Counted from the stretch's first letter, positions 1-8,665 are shown. The stretch is DNA of 15,925 nucleotides from Candidatus Poribacteria bacterium (GCA_014730235.1 WJIO01000110.1:1-15925), one strand, 5' to 3'. Notes: generated by a model from the sequence alone, not told the origin. Numbers and translations are program-made.

Positions 1-741
1 AATATAATCTTTGAGAAGAAAGACATAATAGAAACTTTCATAAATCAATCAGCAGTATCCCTGAAGCGAAGACTGGCCGAAGATCAGACAAAAGCATCTT
101 TGAAAGAAAAAGAAGTATTGTTAAAAGAAATACACCACAGAGTTAAGAATAACTTGCAAATTATATCAAGTTTACTGAGTCTTCAATCCGGCTATATAGA
201 TGATGATCAGGCTTTATCAATGTTTAACGAAAGCAAAAACAGGGTAAAATCTATGGCCCTTATCCATGAAAAGCTGTATCAATCCGAAACTCTGGCCAGT
301 ATTGATTTTGCCGGATATATACAGGATCTGGCAGAATACCTGTTACGCATGTATGGGGCGGCATCACAGGGGATAAGGTTATCTGTAGATGTCAGGGATG
401 TTTCCCTTGATATTGATACGGCCATTCCATGCGGATTAATAATAAATGAACTTGTGTCCAACTCGCTTAAATATGCTTTCCCGAAAGACAGAAAAAATGA
501 TACGGAAAACATTATAAAAATAGAGCTTTACGAATATGACAATAATCAGCTTACACTCTCCATTGGTGATAATGGCATTGGTTTTCCTGAGGACGTTGAT
601 TTTCAGGACACAGATTCCTTAGGTCTTCAATTGGTCAACACCCTGACGGAGCAGCTTGATGGATCTATTGAACTTGATGGGATAAGCGGAACAAAATTCA
701 GCATTGATTTTCCAGATCCAAATAAAACAAGGAGTGAATAA
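1..741 (+). CDS. Sensor histidine kinase, HisKA_2/HATPase type (5' end outside window)
   Basis: The reading frame is open from base 1, so the gene starts upstream; 246 residues are visible. The first ~30 residues resemble the last helix of a GAF domain ([14 protein letters not shown]). A HisKA_2 phospho-acceptor region follows, with [11 protein letters not shown] at visible residues 43-53 (His45/His46, the second preceding Arg as in the family). The HATPase_c domain shows an N box with [13 protein letters not shown] (~148-160), a G1 box DNGIGFP (~190-196) and a G2-like SLGLQLV (~206-212). It should autophosphorylate and pass phosphate to a receiver, most simply the N-terminal receiver of the next gene, which begins 2 bp after this stop. 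No membrane segment is visible in this part; the signal it senses lies in the missing N-terminus. The family call is firm. Confidence 0.9.
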   Translation, partial: NIIFEKKDIIETFINQSAVSLKRRLAEDQTKASLKEKEVLLKEIHHRVKNNLQIISSLLSLQSGYIDDDQALSMFNESKNRVKSMALIHEKLYQSETLASIDFAGYIQDLAEYLLRMYGAASQGIRLSVDVRDVSLDIDTAIPCGLIINELVSNSLKYAFPKDRKNDTENIIKIELYEYDNNQLTLSIGDNGIGFPEDVDFQDTDSLGLQLVNTLTEQLDGSIELDGISGTKFSIDFPDPNKTRSE

Positions 742-743
742 AA

Positions 744-2669
744 GTGTCTAAGGCAAGGATACTTGTAGTTGAGGATGAAAGCATCGTAGCTATGGATATA
801 CGGAGGATGTTAAAAAAAATTGGCTATGATGTTCCTGCAATCGTTTCCACCGGGGAAAAAGCCATCGAAAAAGCGAAGCAAACTTCTCCCAATCTAGTGA
901 TGATGGATATTATGTTAAAGGGAGAAATGGATGGTATTCAGGCTGCAACCCAGATCCGAAACCGGTTCCATATCCCTGTAATATATTTAACCGCATATGC
1001 AGATGAAAGCACTCTCCAGAGGGCAAAAATTACCGAACCTCATGGGTATTTGTTAAAACCATTTCAGGAAATCGAGTTAAAAACCACCATTGAAATGGCC
1101 CTGTATAAACATGAAATGGAGAAAAAGCTAAAAGAAAATGAACAGTGGCTATTTACAACTCTCAAAAGTATTGGAGATGCGGTTATAGCCACAGATCAGA
1201 ACTGCCAGATTAAATTTATGAATCCAGTAGCCCAGAAATTAACTGGCTGGTCCCAGGAAGAAGCGATTGGAAAACCACTTAAAGATGTTTTTGATATTGC
1301 AAATGAAGAAACCGGCGAACCTGTGGAAGATCCCGCCGCAAAGGTTGTCAGAGATAAAAAAACGGTTGGTTTAGCTAACCATACCATTTTACTTTCAAAA
1401 GATGGACGAAATATACCTATTGACGACAGTGCTGCACCTATTACTGATGAAAAAGGTGATCTACTTGGTGTTGTGCTGGTATTCAGGGATATAACGGAAA
1501 GGAGAAAAGCTGAGGAAGAAATACAAAAGATTCAAAAGCTTGAAGCGGTTGGTAATCTGGCTGGTAGTATAGCCCATGATTTTAATAATTTCCTGCTTTC
1601 AATAATAGGAAATATATCAACGGCTAAAATATCAAATGATCCTAAAGATATTACCCAGAAATTACTGGATTCAGAAAAGGCTTTAATCCATGCAAAATCT
1701 CTGACAAATCAGTTAATGACATTCTCCGACGGCGGCGAACCAATTAAAAAGATAATGAATATAGGTAAAATTCTCAGGGAGTTTACAGCATTTGCCTTAA
1801 CAAAATCAAAAGCCGAACAGGAATTTTCTATACCAGATGAACTGTGGGCAGTAAATATTGACGAAGGTCAGATAGCAAGAGTTTTAAGCAATCTTGCCAT
1901 AAACGCAGACCAGGCAATGCCTGATGGCGGCACAATAAAGGTAAGCGCGGAAAATATCACCCTGGATGCAAATGATAAACCTTCTCTAAAACCGGGAAAC
2001 TATGTAAAAATTTCAGTTCGGGATCAGGGTCATGGTATACCAAAGGAATATATTGATCGTATATTTGAACCCTATTTTACCACCAAGCAAAAAGGAAATG
2101 GTTTAGGTCTTGCCAGTTCCTATTATATACTACAAAAGCATAATGGCTATATCGAGGTAGAATCTGAAATCGGAGTTGGTTCTACTTTCCATTTATATCT
2201 TCCAGCTTTCCCTGAAACTAAAATAAAGAAAAAATCAATAAAGAATGAGATAATTTATGGTGAGGGAAAAATCCTTGTAATGGATGACAATAGCGAAGTT
2301 AGAAAGACATTAACCGGGATGATAAGTAGACTTGGTTATGAAATAGAAACCGCGTCTGATGGTTCAGAAGCAATACAAATGTATAAAGAGGCAAAAAATT
2401 CTGATAAACCTTATGATTTAGTGATAATGGATTTAACCGTTCCCGGTGGAATGGGAGGAGCCAGGGCGATAAAGGTTATAAAAGATTATGATCCGGAAGT
2501 AAAAGCTATAGTTTCCAGTGGATATTCCAGCGATCCTATTATGGCCAACTATCTGGAATATGGATTCTCCAGTGTTATTGCAAAGCCTTTCGAACTTAGC
2601 GAATTGGGGAGAGTTATCCAGGATGTATTGCAGGATGATCAAAAAAATACAGTTTCTCACGTTCTTTAA
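744..2669 (+). CDS. Hybrid histidine kinase, REC-PAS-HisKA-HATPase-REC
   Basis: A 641-aa soluble signalling protein. The GTG start at 744 is chosen because AAGGAG (729-734) lies 9 bp upstream, inside the end of the preceding gene. Domain order: receiver 1 (~4-120; acidic pair E10/D11, phospho-acceptor D55, T83, K105); PAS (~133-255, SIGDAVIATD to the FRDITERRKAEEE exit helix); dimerisation/phospho-acceptor helix (LAGSIAHDFNNFLLS, His278); HATPase_c (N box around 380-392, DQGHGIP ~427, FEPYFTTK, GNGLGLAS ~451-458); receiver 2 (~508-628; D563, SSGYSSD, K614). All key residues are present, so both kinase and receivers look active. I infer that receiver 1 takes phosphate from the upstream HisKA_2 kinase and tunes this kinase, which then phosphorylates receiver 2. 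No DNA-binding output domain is visible here, so the final target is unknown. Confidence 0.92.
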   Translation: MSKARILVVEDESIVAMDIRRMLKKIGYDVPAIVSTGEKAIEKAKQTSPNLVMMDIMLKGEMDGIQAATQIRNRFHIPVIYLTAYADESTLQRAKITEPHGYLLKPFQEIELKTTIEMALYKHEMEKKLKENEQWLFTTLKSIGDAVIATDQNCQIKFMNPVAQKLTGWSQEEAIGKPLKDVFDIANEETGEPVEDPAAKVVRDKKTVGLANHTILLSKDGRNIPIDDSAAPITDEKGDLLGVVLVFRDITERRKAEEEIQKIQKLEAVGNLAGSIAHDFNNFLLSIIGNISTAKISNDPKDITQKLLDSEKALIHAKSLTNQLMTFSDGGEPIKKIMNIGKILREFTAFALTKSKAEQEFSIPDELWAVNIDEGQIARVLSNLAINADQAMPDGGTIKVSAENITLDANDKPSLKPGNYVKISVRDQGHGIPKEYIDRIFEPYFTTKQKGNGLGLASSYYILQKHNGYIEVESEIGVGSTFHLYLPAFPETKIKKKSIKNEIIYGEGKILVMDDNSEVRKTLTGMISRLGYEIETASDGSEAIQMYKEAKNSDKPYDLVIMDLTVPGGMGGARAIKVIKDYDPEVKAIVSSGYSSDPIMANYLEYGFSSVIAKPFELSELGRVIQDVLQDDQKNTVSHVL

Positions 2670-2686
2670 TAAATAATTATTTAACA

Positions 2687-2704
2687 GTGACATTGGTATG
2701 TCAC
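2687..2704. promoter_or_regulatory. Perfect 7-bp inverted repeat (hairpin or operator)
   Basis: GTGACAT (2687-2693), loop TGGT, ATGTCAC (2698-2704). It lies 18 bp past the hybrid kinase stop, in the 278-bp gap before the PHP gene. It has no following T run, so it is not an intrinsic terminator by itself. It could be an mRNA 3'-end hairpin or a dimeric regulator site. An AT-only 14-bp palindrome (2670-2683) sits just upstream. Function is unknown. Confidence 0.35.
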
Positions 2705-2802
2705 ACCCCATAGATATAATATATAATGAGTTAGCAGAATGGATATAGCTAGACATAAATGGCTGTCCAGATAACTTACTATGTACCCCCTCTTATGCCA
2801 TA

Positions 2803-2841
2803 AAAACAGCCTGACTTTTTAAGCAGGCTGTTTTCTATTTT
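2803..2841 (+). terminator. Strong intrinsic terminator of the histidine kinase operon
   Basis: A perfect 11-bp stem, AAAACAGCCTG (2803-2813) and CAGGCTGTTTT (2824-2834), encloses a 10-nt loop and is followed by a T-rich tract (TTTTCTATTTT). The A run on the 5' side and T run on the 3' side mean it could work in both directions. It separates the two-component genes from the PHP gene, whose own promoter lies just downstream. Confidence 0.85.
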
Positions 2842-2872
2842 AAATTCTATTTTTTAGGATTATTCTTTCCAC

Positions 2873-2901
2873 TTTACAGATAATCTACTGAAGAGTATAA
2901 T
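2873..2901 (+). promoter_or_regulatory. Sigma-70-type promoter for the PHP gene
   Basis: -35 TTTACA (2873-2878, 5/6 match to TTGACA), 17-bp spacer, -10 TATAAT (2896-2901, perfect). It predicts a transcript start near 2908 and a leader of about 40 nt. A good Shine-Dalgarno AAGGAG (2936-2941) sits 6 bp before the ATG at 2948. Its position just after a terminator supports an independent transcription unit. Confidence 0.7.
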
Positions 2902-2947
2902 ACAAAAATAAAGATATTAACCTAAAAGTTACAATAAGGAGACAAAA

Positions 2948-4441
2948 ATGCCTTATCAGCTTTACTGGGGTGACATACACAATCACTGCGGAATCAGCTA
3001 TGGACACGGAAAGCTTGAAGATGCCCTCGTCAGGGCCAGAGAACAGCTTGATTTCTGTTCGGTAACAGGTCATGCCTTTTGGCCTGATATACCTACAGAT
3101 AGAGCTAAATATGAGCGGATCATCAATTTTCATACAGAGGGATTCCAGAAGTTGGCCAAAAGCTGGCAGAATATCCTTAAGGCATTTCAAAAATACAACG
3201 ATCCGGGAAATTTCCTCACCTTTATAAGCTATGAGTGGCATTCATGCGAATTCGGCGATCACTGCGTTTATTATCCCGATGATCGTGGTGAACTAATAAC
3301 TGCCGATACAATACAGGAACTGAGAAATAAAATAAAAACACATTCTGGAATGGTAATACCCCACCATATCGGATATCCCAGGGGATATCGCGGGATGAAT
3401 TGGGATAGCTTTGACGAAGGCATGTCTCCTTTTGTAGAAATATACTCCATGCACGGATGCTCAGAAAGTGATAATGCACCGTACCCCATGCTCCATACCA
3501 TGGGCCCCAGGGATTACCAGAGCACAGCCGAATTTGGTTACAAACAGGGACGTAAATTTGGTCTGGTGGCCTCAACAGACCACCATTCGGCATATCCCGG
3601 AAGTTGGGGAGATGGACGAATGGCCGTATATGCCCGGGAATTAACCCGGGAATCCGTCTGGGATGCTTTTCTTAATCGCCGCACTTACGCGGTTACCGGA
3701 GATAAAATAAAAGCCGATATATCCGTAAATGATGCCATACTGGGTCAAACTATAACTCAAACAGGTAAACGGGAGATAAATCTGAATGTTGAAACGTGTG
3801 ATTTCCCCGACAGGGTTGAGGTTTTGAAAAACGGTAAGGTTATTAAATGTCTTACAGGCTTTGAGAGCAAGTTACCTGAAGAAAAGGAAATTCGGGCGAA
3901 AGTTCGAATCGAATGGGGTTGGGGTCGTAAGGAAAATGAAATCAGATGGGATGGTCAATTGTCCGTATCGGAAGGGAGTATATTATCTGTTGAGACATGC
4001 TTTAGTGGTCTCCCGATCCTCGCTCCTCAGGACAGGGAAGTAAAAGAGAAATCCCTACCCCACAAGCTAATTTTTGCTGATGACAAAAGCTGTAAATGGT
4101 ACTCTCATACCACAGGCAACGTAACCATGAAGCATCAGACCACCCAGGCAATTATAGTCGAGGTGGAAATGCCGTTAAAATCCAGCATAGAGATTAACGT
4201 AAACGGAAACTATTATAAACATACACTGGAAGAACTAGCGGAAGGTTCACGATCTCATTTTATACGCGGTTTGCTGACAGAAGCAATCCGCATACATAGA
4301 GCTGTTCCCTTTGATTGCTACACCATACATAATAGTTTTACAGATGAATCACCGGAAAAAGAAGTAGATTATTACCAGCTCAGGGTTTCTCAGGTAAACA
4401 ACCAACGGGCATGGTTGACGCCTGTATGGGTGCAGTCCTGA
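2948..4441 (+). CDS. PHP-domain protein, CehA/McbA (DUF3604)-like metallohydrolase
   Basis: A 497-aa protein with no signal peptide, so probably cytoplasmic. The N-terminal ~250 residues carry PHP metal-site motifs: YWGDIHNHCG (His11, His13), VTGHAFW (His42), IPHHIGYP (His139, His140), FVEIYSMHG, and ASTDHHSAYPG (Asp211, His212, His213). PHP proteins hydrolyse phosphoester or related bonds with a di- or trinuclear metal centre. CehA/McbA relatives act as carbaryl esterases, but most members have no known substrate. Residues ~255-497 look beta-rich, with VEVLKNGKVIKC and MPLKSSIEINVNG stretches, and may be an accessory beta domain. Start choice is clear from AAGGAG 6 bp upstream. A small membrane-protein gene follows 37 bp later and is probably co-transcribed. 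The superfamily is confident; the substrate is unknown. Confidence 0.85.
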   Translation: MPYQLYWGDIHNHCGISYGHGKLEDALVRAREQLDFCSVTGHAFWPDIPTDRAKYERIINFHTEGFQKLAKSWQNILKAFQKYNDPGNFLTFISYEWHSCEFGDHCVYYPDDRGELITADTIQELRNKIKTHSGMVIPHHIGYPRGYRGMNWDSFDEGMSPFVEIYSMHGCSESDNAPYPMLHTMGPRDYQSTAEFGYKQGRKFGLVASTDHHSAYPGSWGDGRMAVYARELTRESVWDAFLNRRTYAVTGDKIKADISVNDAILGQTITQTGKREINLNVETCDFPDRVEVLKNGKVIKCLTGFESKLPEEKEIRAKVRIEWGWGRKENEIRWDGQLSVSEGSILSVETCFSGLPILAPQDREVKEKSLPHKLIFADDKSCKWYSHTTGNVTMKHQTTQAIIVEVEMPLKSSIEINVNGNYYKHTLEELAEGSRSHFIRGLLTEAIRIHRAVPFDCYTIHNSFTDESPEKEVDYYQLRVSQVNNQRAWLTPVWVQS

Positions 4442-4478
4442 TGAATCTATACCATTATAATTAACTGGTGGTGATGAA

Positions 4479-4748
4479 ATGCACACTCTAATTTCCATAT
4501 TCGGAGTAGTTATAATCGTTATTCTTGTTCTGGCCGTAATATCGATAATCACAGGTTTGGTATGGATTATTTTTCCATTGGAAAATAAAATAGCATTAGC
4601 TCCGGGATTATATAAGGTAACCACACCTTTAGGCGGTCGGGAAACGGGAGTTATAATTTTGTCAGCAGGTATATTCAGCCTGATACTTGGTATCGCTCTG
4701 GACAGAATACATACCGGCCTTATAAAAAAATACGGGGTAAGAACTTAA
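4479..4748 (+). CDS. Small two-helix membrane protein, unknown function
   Basis: An 89-aa protein not recognised as any named family. Hydrophobic segments at about residues 5-31 and 57-75 would form two membrane helices. Between them is a ~25-residue loop with a PLENKIALAPGLYKV stretch and an RE pair; the C-terminus is basic (IKKYGVRT). A purine-rich GGTGGTG (4467-4473) precedes the ATG at a usable distance. It follows the PHP gene by 37 bp on the same strand with no terminator between, so the two are probably one operon. Its stop is only 2 bp from the stop of the convergent DUF6785 gene. The hydrophobic pattern and spacing make it a likely real gene. A role such as a membrane anchor for the PHP enzyme is speculation. 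Confidence 0.6.
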   Translation: MHTLISIFGVVIIVILVLAVISIITGLVWIIFPLENKIALAPGLYKVTTPLGGRETGVIILSAGIFSLILGIALDRIHTGLIKKYGVRT

Positions 4749-4750
4749 TA

Positions 4751-6670
4751 TTAAATCCAGAAAGCATACATCCGCCGACTTAATATTATACCCAGTATAT
4801 TCCATACTCCACCCATCATGTATTCGCCCAAAATCAAGCCCAGGAAAAATGGCATGGCTTTGCGATATTGGTTTAACCCACCGTATTTCAGTATTATAGT
4901 TTTAGCCACAAAGCTGATTAAAATAGGGAACCACAAAAGATTCATAGCCCACCAGTAAGAGATTGAATAACCAATAGGATGCAGGGGCCACCAGAAAAAG
5001 CGCATGCGCATAATCAGCAGGGCCAGGCTGAATACAAATCCAAAGGACATCATCCCGATACCTATATAATCCGTCTGCTGGGGATATACCATCCACGATG
5101 AAAGCCTTCTGAAACCCTCTGTGGCAAACCATCGGGCCGGGCCTCCAAAGCGCACCTCTGAACCCAGCTTATAGCCAAAATGCAGAACAACCCAGAAGCA
5201 TGAGATCATGCCCATAAAACCGGCAAGCATAATAACCGCGGTGTAGCGACGCAGACGTATGGCACCACCTTCAGCCAGTTTTAATCCTTCCATTTGATGA
5301 GCCATAGGAAAGCTGCGGTAAGATTCCCGGTTTAACCAATACAGCAGAGCCATAACCGTCAGGTTTCTTTCCCCGAGTCTTCTTGTTCCAGTAATACGGG
5401 TTATTACATAATCAGGCCCTACGCCGTATAGATCATGCACAGGTGGGCCCAATTCCGCCCTTATGCGGGTGATCATTGCACCAAGAGCGAAATATATGAG
5501 AAAATACGACAGAGCCATCCATATGGACATACCCATCTGCATACAGAAAAGTATTATCACTGTTAAACCAAACAGGAATCCCAGCATAGCGATCCTGTAG
5601 GGCATCACTTCATTCTCATCGTCTTCTGCATCCTCATTATTTTTACCAAACATTGTAAGGAAAACACCTTTAAAGTGTTTTCGGCTTATCCATATGGTAA
5701 ATGCAAATATACCTATCCATACACCTGTAGCCTGCTCTGATGTAAAGGGATATCCCTGTAAATTTAACCCCAGCGCGCTTCCCATAACTCTTTCAGCCTT
5801 CCATAGCAGGTAGAAGAACCAGCAAGAGAAGGACAGGTCAAGCGGCATAAGAAAACCTATACCAAGAGCAAAGGGGTAAAAAGATACAGGCATCCATCCC
5901 ACGGCGTTCCAGGGTCTGTCTGCAAACCTGAACACCCATTGGTGCTTTACAGGTATGTGTGGTATTGCCGGATAAAGGAAGCTGAAACCGTTAATAAGGT
6001 TTATACCTGCAGCAATAGCAAAGCCGATCCACATTGCTTTACTGCGGAGTATACTTCCCCTATCATCACCCTTTGCCATTTCCCCCGGTAATCGCACAAT
6101 GGGATATGTAAGACGCTCCCGCTCTACCCACTGCTTGCGGAGAACCGTATTTATACACAGCATAGTAAACAGCAGGACCAGTGCAAAAGCCGTCCATACG
6201 GCCATAGGTGTCAGCCATGCTCGTATATATTCCAGTTGCCAAAAGGTAGTTCCACCTTCAAAGAAACCCCGGTATATTGATCTATCTGAAAGGGTAAAGA
6301 GTTCAGGCAGGTGCGAGTGAAATGTATCAGCCCATTCGTTTTCAGGCGTGGCAAACCAATAAGGCGAGGATACGATATGAACCAGTGTCTGGACTACATC
6401 GCATCCGCAAAGGGATATACCTACAGCCATCATAATGTATATGGTTAAAATTTCACCGTAGCTAAGGGCTGACTTAGGTGAAAATCTCTTAACCAAAAGA
6501 TTTATGGCAATGACAAAAAACAGTGTAAATACAACGTTAAAAAGCAGTGTAATTACTGATGGATATGTGCCACCCCACACCAGTTCCAGTTGTATTATCC
6601 AGTAAGCGTTAGGCGGAATTAAAAGCGCACCTATCAGTAAGGAACGCCAGGTTATACCAGGGTTTTTCAT
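4751..6670 (-). CDS. DUF6785/DUF6784-family polytopic membrane protein (transporter-like)
   Basis: A 639-aa very hydrophobic protein with about 12-14 predicted membrane helices, e.g. ~39-60, 71-89, ~155-180 and several near the C-terminus. Family-like features include SYGEILTIYIMMAVG followed by SPYWFATPENEWADTF, and an aromatic, Arg-containing loop after the fourth helix (RKQWVERERLTYPIV). I recognise this as the DUF6785 N-terminal plus DUF6784 C-terminal type seen in Poribacteria, Planctomycetes and relatives. The topology recalls OPT-like oligopeptide transporters, but no transport function is proven. A cytoplasmic acidic stretch (NNEDAEDDENE) splits the two halves. ATG start at 6670 with GGAAG 9 bp upstream. 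It is the last gene of the HDAC-UroD operon, 19 bp after the UroD-like stop, which suggests it moves the substrate or product of those enzymes. Confidence 0.8.
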   Translation of the reverse strand: MKNPGITWRSLLIGALLIPPNAYWIIQLELVWGGTYPSVITLLFNVVFTLFFVIAINLLVKRFSPKSALSYGEILTIYIMMAVGISLCGCDVVQTLVHIVSSPYWFATPENEWADTFHSHLPELFTLSDRSIYRGFFEGGTTFWQLEYIRAWLTPMAVWTAFALVLLFTMLCINTVLRKQWVERERLTYPIVRLPGEMAKGDDRGSILRSKAMWIGFAIAAGINLINGFSFLYPAIPHIPVKHQWVFRFADRPWNAVGWMPVSFYPFALGIGFLMPLDLSFSCWFFYLLWKAERVMGSALGLNLQGYPFTSEQATGVWIGIFAFTIWISRKHFKGVFLTMFGKNNEDAEDDENEVMPYRIAMLGFLFGLTVIILFCMQMGMSIWMALSYFLIYFALGAMITRIRAELGPPVHDLYGVGPDYVITRITGTRRLGERNLTVMALLYWLNRESYRSFPMAHQMEGLKLAEGGAIRLRRYTAVIMLAGFMGMISCFWVVLHFGYKLGSEVRFGGPARWFATEGFRRLSSWMVYPQQTDYIGIGMMSFGFVFSLALLIMRMRFFWWPLHPIGYSISYWWAMNLLWFPILISFVAKTIILKYGGLNQYRKAMPFFLGLILGEYMMGGVWNILGIILSRRMYAFWI

Positions 6671-6689
6671 TTATATTTACTTCCGTATG

Positions 6690-7703
6690 TTATTTCCAGT
6701 AGTCAGCGTATTCGTGCATGGCTTTTACGCCAGCTTCGATGTTTTCAATCTTCGTAGGTGGGAAAGCATACCAGATCATGCTCAGACCGCCCTTTGGCGA
6801 ACCGAGAGTTTTTATGCAGTCATGTATATGTCGGTCAATTTCATCAGGTGTGCCAAACACCATAAGCTGTTGTCGGTCAATATCCAGATGTATATATAAT
6901 TTACCCTTGGCCAGATTTTCCAGATTATCCAGACCATTGACCAAATCCTGTGGGTTAATTTGGGAAACACCACATTCTATCAGGTCTGGTATGATATCCA
7001 AAATATATCCGTCAGAGTGCAAAGACACATGGACATCGTTCTGGCGGCAATATGAAAAAATGCGATTATAGGAAGGTTTTATATAACGCCGCCACGTTGT
7101 TGGACTTACAGGCAGAGAAGTCTGAAGACCCAGATCGTCGCCAAAACCAACTACATCAGCACCGATATCCACCCATCGCTTAATCACCTGAAACCAGTAG
7201 TTTTCCACAATGGATATTAATTCATCCAGTTCAGGCTTATGGTCGGCCATATCCATCATCATGTTCTGAAATCCCCTGAGATATGTAAGCCGGAGAAATA
7301 TAAATCCATGATCTGTGCCGCCGTGACATACACGACCTTCTGCCTTCAACTTTTTGAAATTTTCCTCGGCTTTTTTCCAGTCCGTATGCTTGTCAGGATC
7401 AGGGGGCTGATAATCTTTCAGATCAGACCAGGAACCTATTGGATGACCTTCACACAATCCATCATGGGATTCTATAGGGTATATCCATTTACAACCCCAT
7501 ATATCTGTTGCCTCACTTCCGGCCTGATGGATAGAACTACGGCTCATACCGACAGATACATAAGGGGAAAAGTCGTTTAGCTTATCAAGCTGATCACCGT
7601 ATTCCTGCCAGACTTGATACCATATATGCACACTGGAATAAACTTCTGGTTCTCCATCCAGGGTCATTTTCTTTTTAAATTTTTCTATCTCGCTTATACT
7701 CAA
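6690..7703 (-). CDS. Uroporphyrinogen decarboxylase (URO-D) superfamily protein, not canonical HemE
   Basis: A 337-aa soluble protein with the URO-D/TIM-barrel pattern: WVDIGADVVGFGDD (~177-190), PTTWRRYIKPSYNRIF (~201-216), VHVSLHSDG (~224-232), and a late GSPKGGLSMIW segment. The Arg-rich N-terminal substrate loop of true HemE is not obvious, so coproporphyrinogen synthesis is unlikely. Related MtaA/CmuA methyltransferases bind zinc with an H-x-C motif; here the equivalent is H229-S-D231, without the Cys. Start: TTG at 7703-7701 overlaps the upstream TGA (TTGA), with AAAGGA (7713-7718) 9 bp away. An in-frame stop just upstream rules out a longer form; Met13 is the only nearby ATG alternative. 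The overlap implies translational coupling to the HDAC-like gene. Superfamily is confident; reaction unknown. Confidence 0.82.
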   Translation of the reverse strand: MSISEIEKFKKKMTLDGEPEVYSSVHIWYQVWQEYGDQLDKLNDFSPYVSVGMSRSSIHQAGSEATDIWGCKWIYPIESHDGLCEGHPIGSWSDLKDYQPPDPDKHTDWKKAEENFKKLKAEGRVCHGGTDHGFIFLRLTYLRGFQNMMMDMADHKPELDELISIVENYWFQVIKRWVDIGADVVGFGDDLGLQTSLPVSPTTWRRYIKPSYNRIFSYCRQNDVHVSLHSDGYILDIIPDLIECGVSQINPQDLVNGLDNLENLAKGKLYIHLDIDRQQLMVFGTPDEIDRHIHDCIKTLGSPKGGLSMIWYAFPPTKIENIEAGVKAMHEYADYWK

Positions 7704-8662
7704 CCGTCATTTTCCTTTAGTTTTAAGTGCTTAAGATGTTCTAATACAGATTCAGACAACGCCACAGGTTCATAACCGCCTTCCAGAAGCGAAACGATTT
7801 TTCCATCACATGAATAATCGGCTATTTCTTTGACAACATTAGTAAACAATCCATAGGATTCCGATGTAAGTTCTATCCCACTCAGGGGATCTGCCTTATG
7901 GGCGTCAAATCCTGCTGAGATTAAAACGAAGTCTGGAATAAATCTCATGGCCACAGGCATTAACTTTTCCCGGAAAATCTCCACGTATTCCTCCGATGTA
8001 GTTCCATAGGGAACAGGAACATTAAGGGTATATCCTATACCTTTCCCGCTTCCGGTTTCATAAGCTCTACCTGTACCGGGATAAAATGGATGTTGATGTA
8101 TAGAAAAGTAAAACACCGATGGGTCATCATAGAAATAATAACATGTTCCATCACCATGATGCAGATCCCAATCAACTATTAATATCTTTTCCAGATCATG
8201 CTCTTTTTGAAGATAACGGGCGCATATGGCAATGTTATTAAAAATGCAAAAACCCTTTGCTCTGCCGGGAAAGGCATGATGCCCCGGAGGTCGTATAGCG
8301 GCAAAGGCGCTCTGCACCTCACCATCCATAACAGCTTTTGCAGCCCGAATAGCACCACCAGCAGATAGCAAGGCTACATCAAAGGATTCTCTGGACACGC
8401 CTGTATCCTGATCCAGAGAACCGCCGCCTCGCTGGCAGAATTTTCTTACAGCTTCAACGTATGTATCAGTGTGCACATACGTGACCTGTTCAACAGTTGC
8501 AGGAACAGGATCTATATGTATAAGTTCATCCCAGTAATTCGAAGATTTAAGGCTTTCAACTATAGTTTTTAGCCGTTCCGGTCTTTCCGGATGCCATTCT
8601 CCTGCGTCATGCTTGAGATAATCAGGATGATATATAAAACCAATGAGATTTTCTTCTTTCAT
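7700..8662 (-). CDS. Class II histone deacetylase / acetylpolyamine amidohydrolase-like enzyme
   Basis: A 320-aa cytoplasmic zinc hydrolase that should remove acetyl groups from amines. Motifs in order: HDAGEWHPERPERL (18-31); IRPPGHHAFPG with the His128/His129 charge-relay pair; FCIFNNIA; VDWDLHHGDG, giving zinc ligands Asp166 and His168; ISAGFDAHKADPL with the third ligand Asp253; LLEGGYE with catalytic Tyr297. All active-site residues are present, and length fits bacterial class II enzymes. Bacterial relatives act on acetylpolyamines, acetylated small molecules or acetyl-lysine; sequence alone does not choose between them. ATG at 8662 with a modest AGGT upstream. It is first in a three-gene operon with the URO-D-like and DUF6785 genes and has its own promoter. 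Confidence 0.9.
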   Translation of the reverse strand: MKEENLIGFIYHPDYLKHDAGEWHPERPERLKTIVESLKSSNYWDELIHIDPVPATVEQVTYVHTDTYVEAVRKFCQRGGGSLDQDTGVSRESFDVALLSAGGAIRAAKAVMDGEVQSAFAAIRPPGHHAFPGRAKGFCIFNNIAICARYLQKEHDLEKILIVDWDLHHGDGTCYYFYDDPSVFYFSIHQHPFYPGTGRAYETGSGKGIGYTLNVPVPYGTTSEEYVEIFREKLMPVAMRFIPDFVLISAGFDAHKADPLSGIELTSESYGLFTNVVKEIADYSCDGKIVSLLEGGYEPVALSESVLEHLKHLKLKENDG

Positions 8663-8665
8663 TTT

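Noticed and set aside
100-741. TTG at position 100 as the start of the first kinase gene
   Set aside because: The frame stays open to base 1 and the upstream residues look like the end of a GAF domain, so the gene is cut by the window edge rather than starting here.
2433-2756. 107-aa - strand frame at the end of the hybrid kinase
   Set aside because: It overlaps the second receiver domain, which has all expected residues; no ribosome site or family features are seen.
3222-3593. 123-aa - strand frame inside the PHP gene
   Set aside because: The + strand carries the conserved metal-site motifs across this interval; the other strand is a shadow.
7626-7667. Met13 (ATG) as the start of the URO-D-like gene
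   Set aside because: The TTG start has a well-placed AAAGGA at 9 bp and a classic stop/start overlap; Met13 has only a weak A-rich upstream stretch. It remains possible but less likely.
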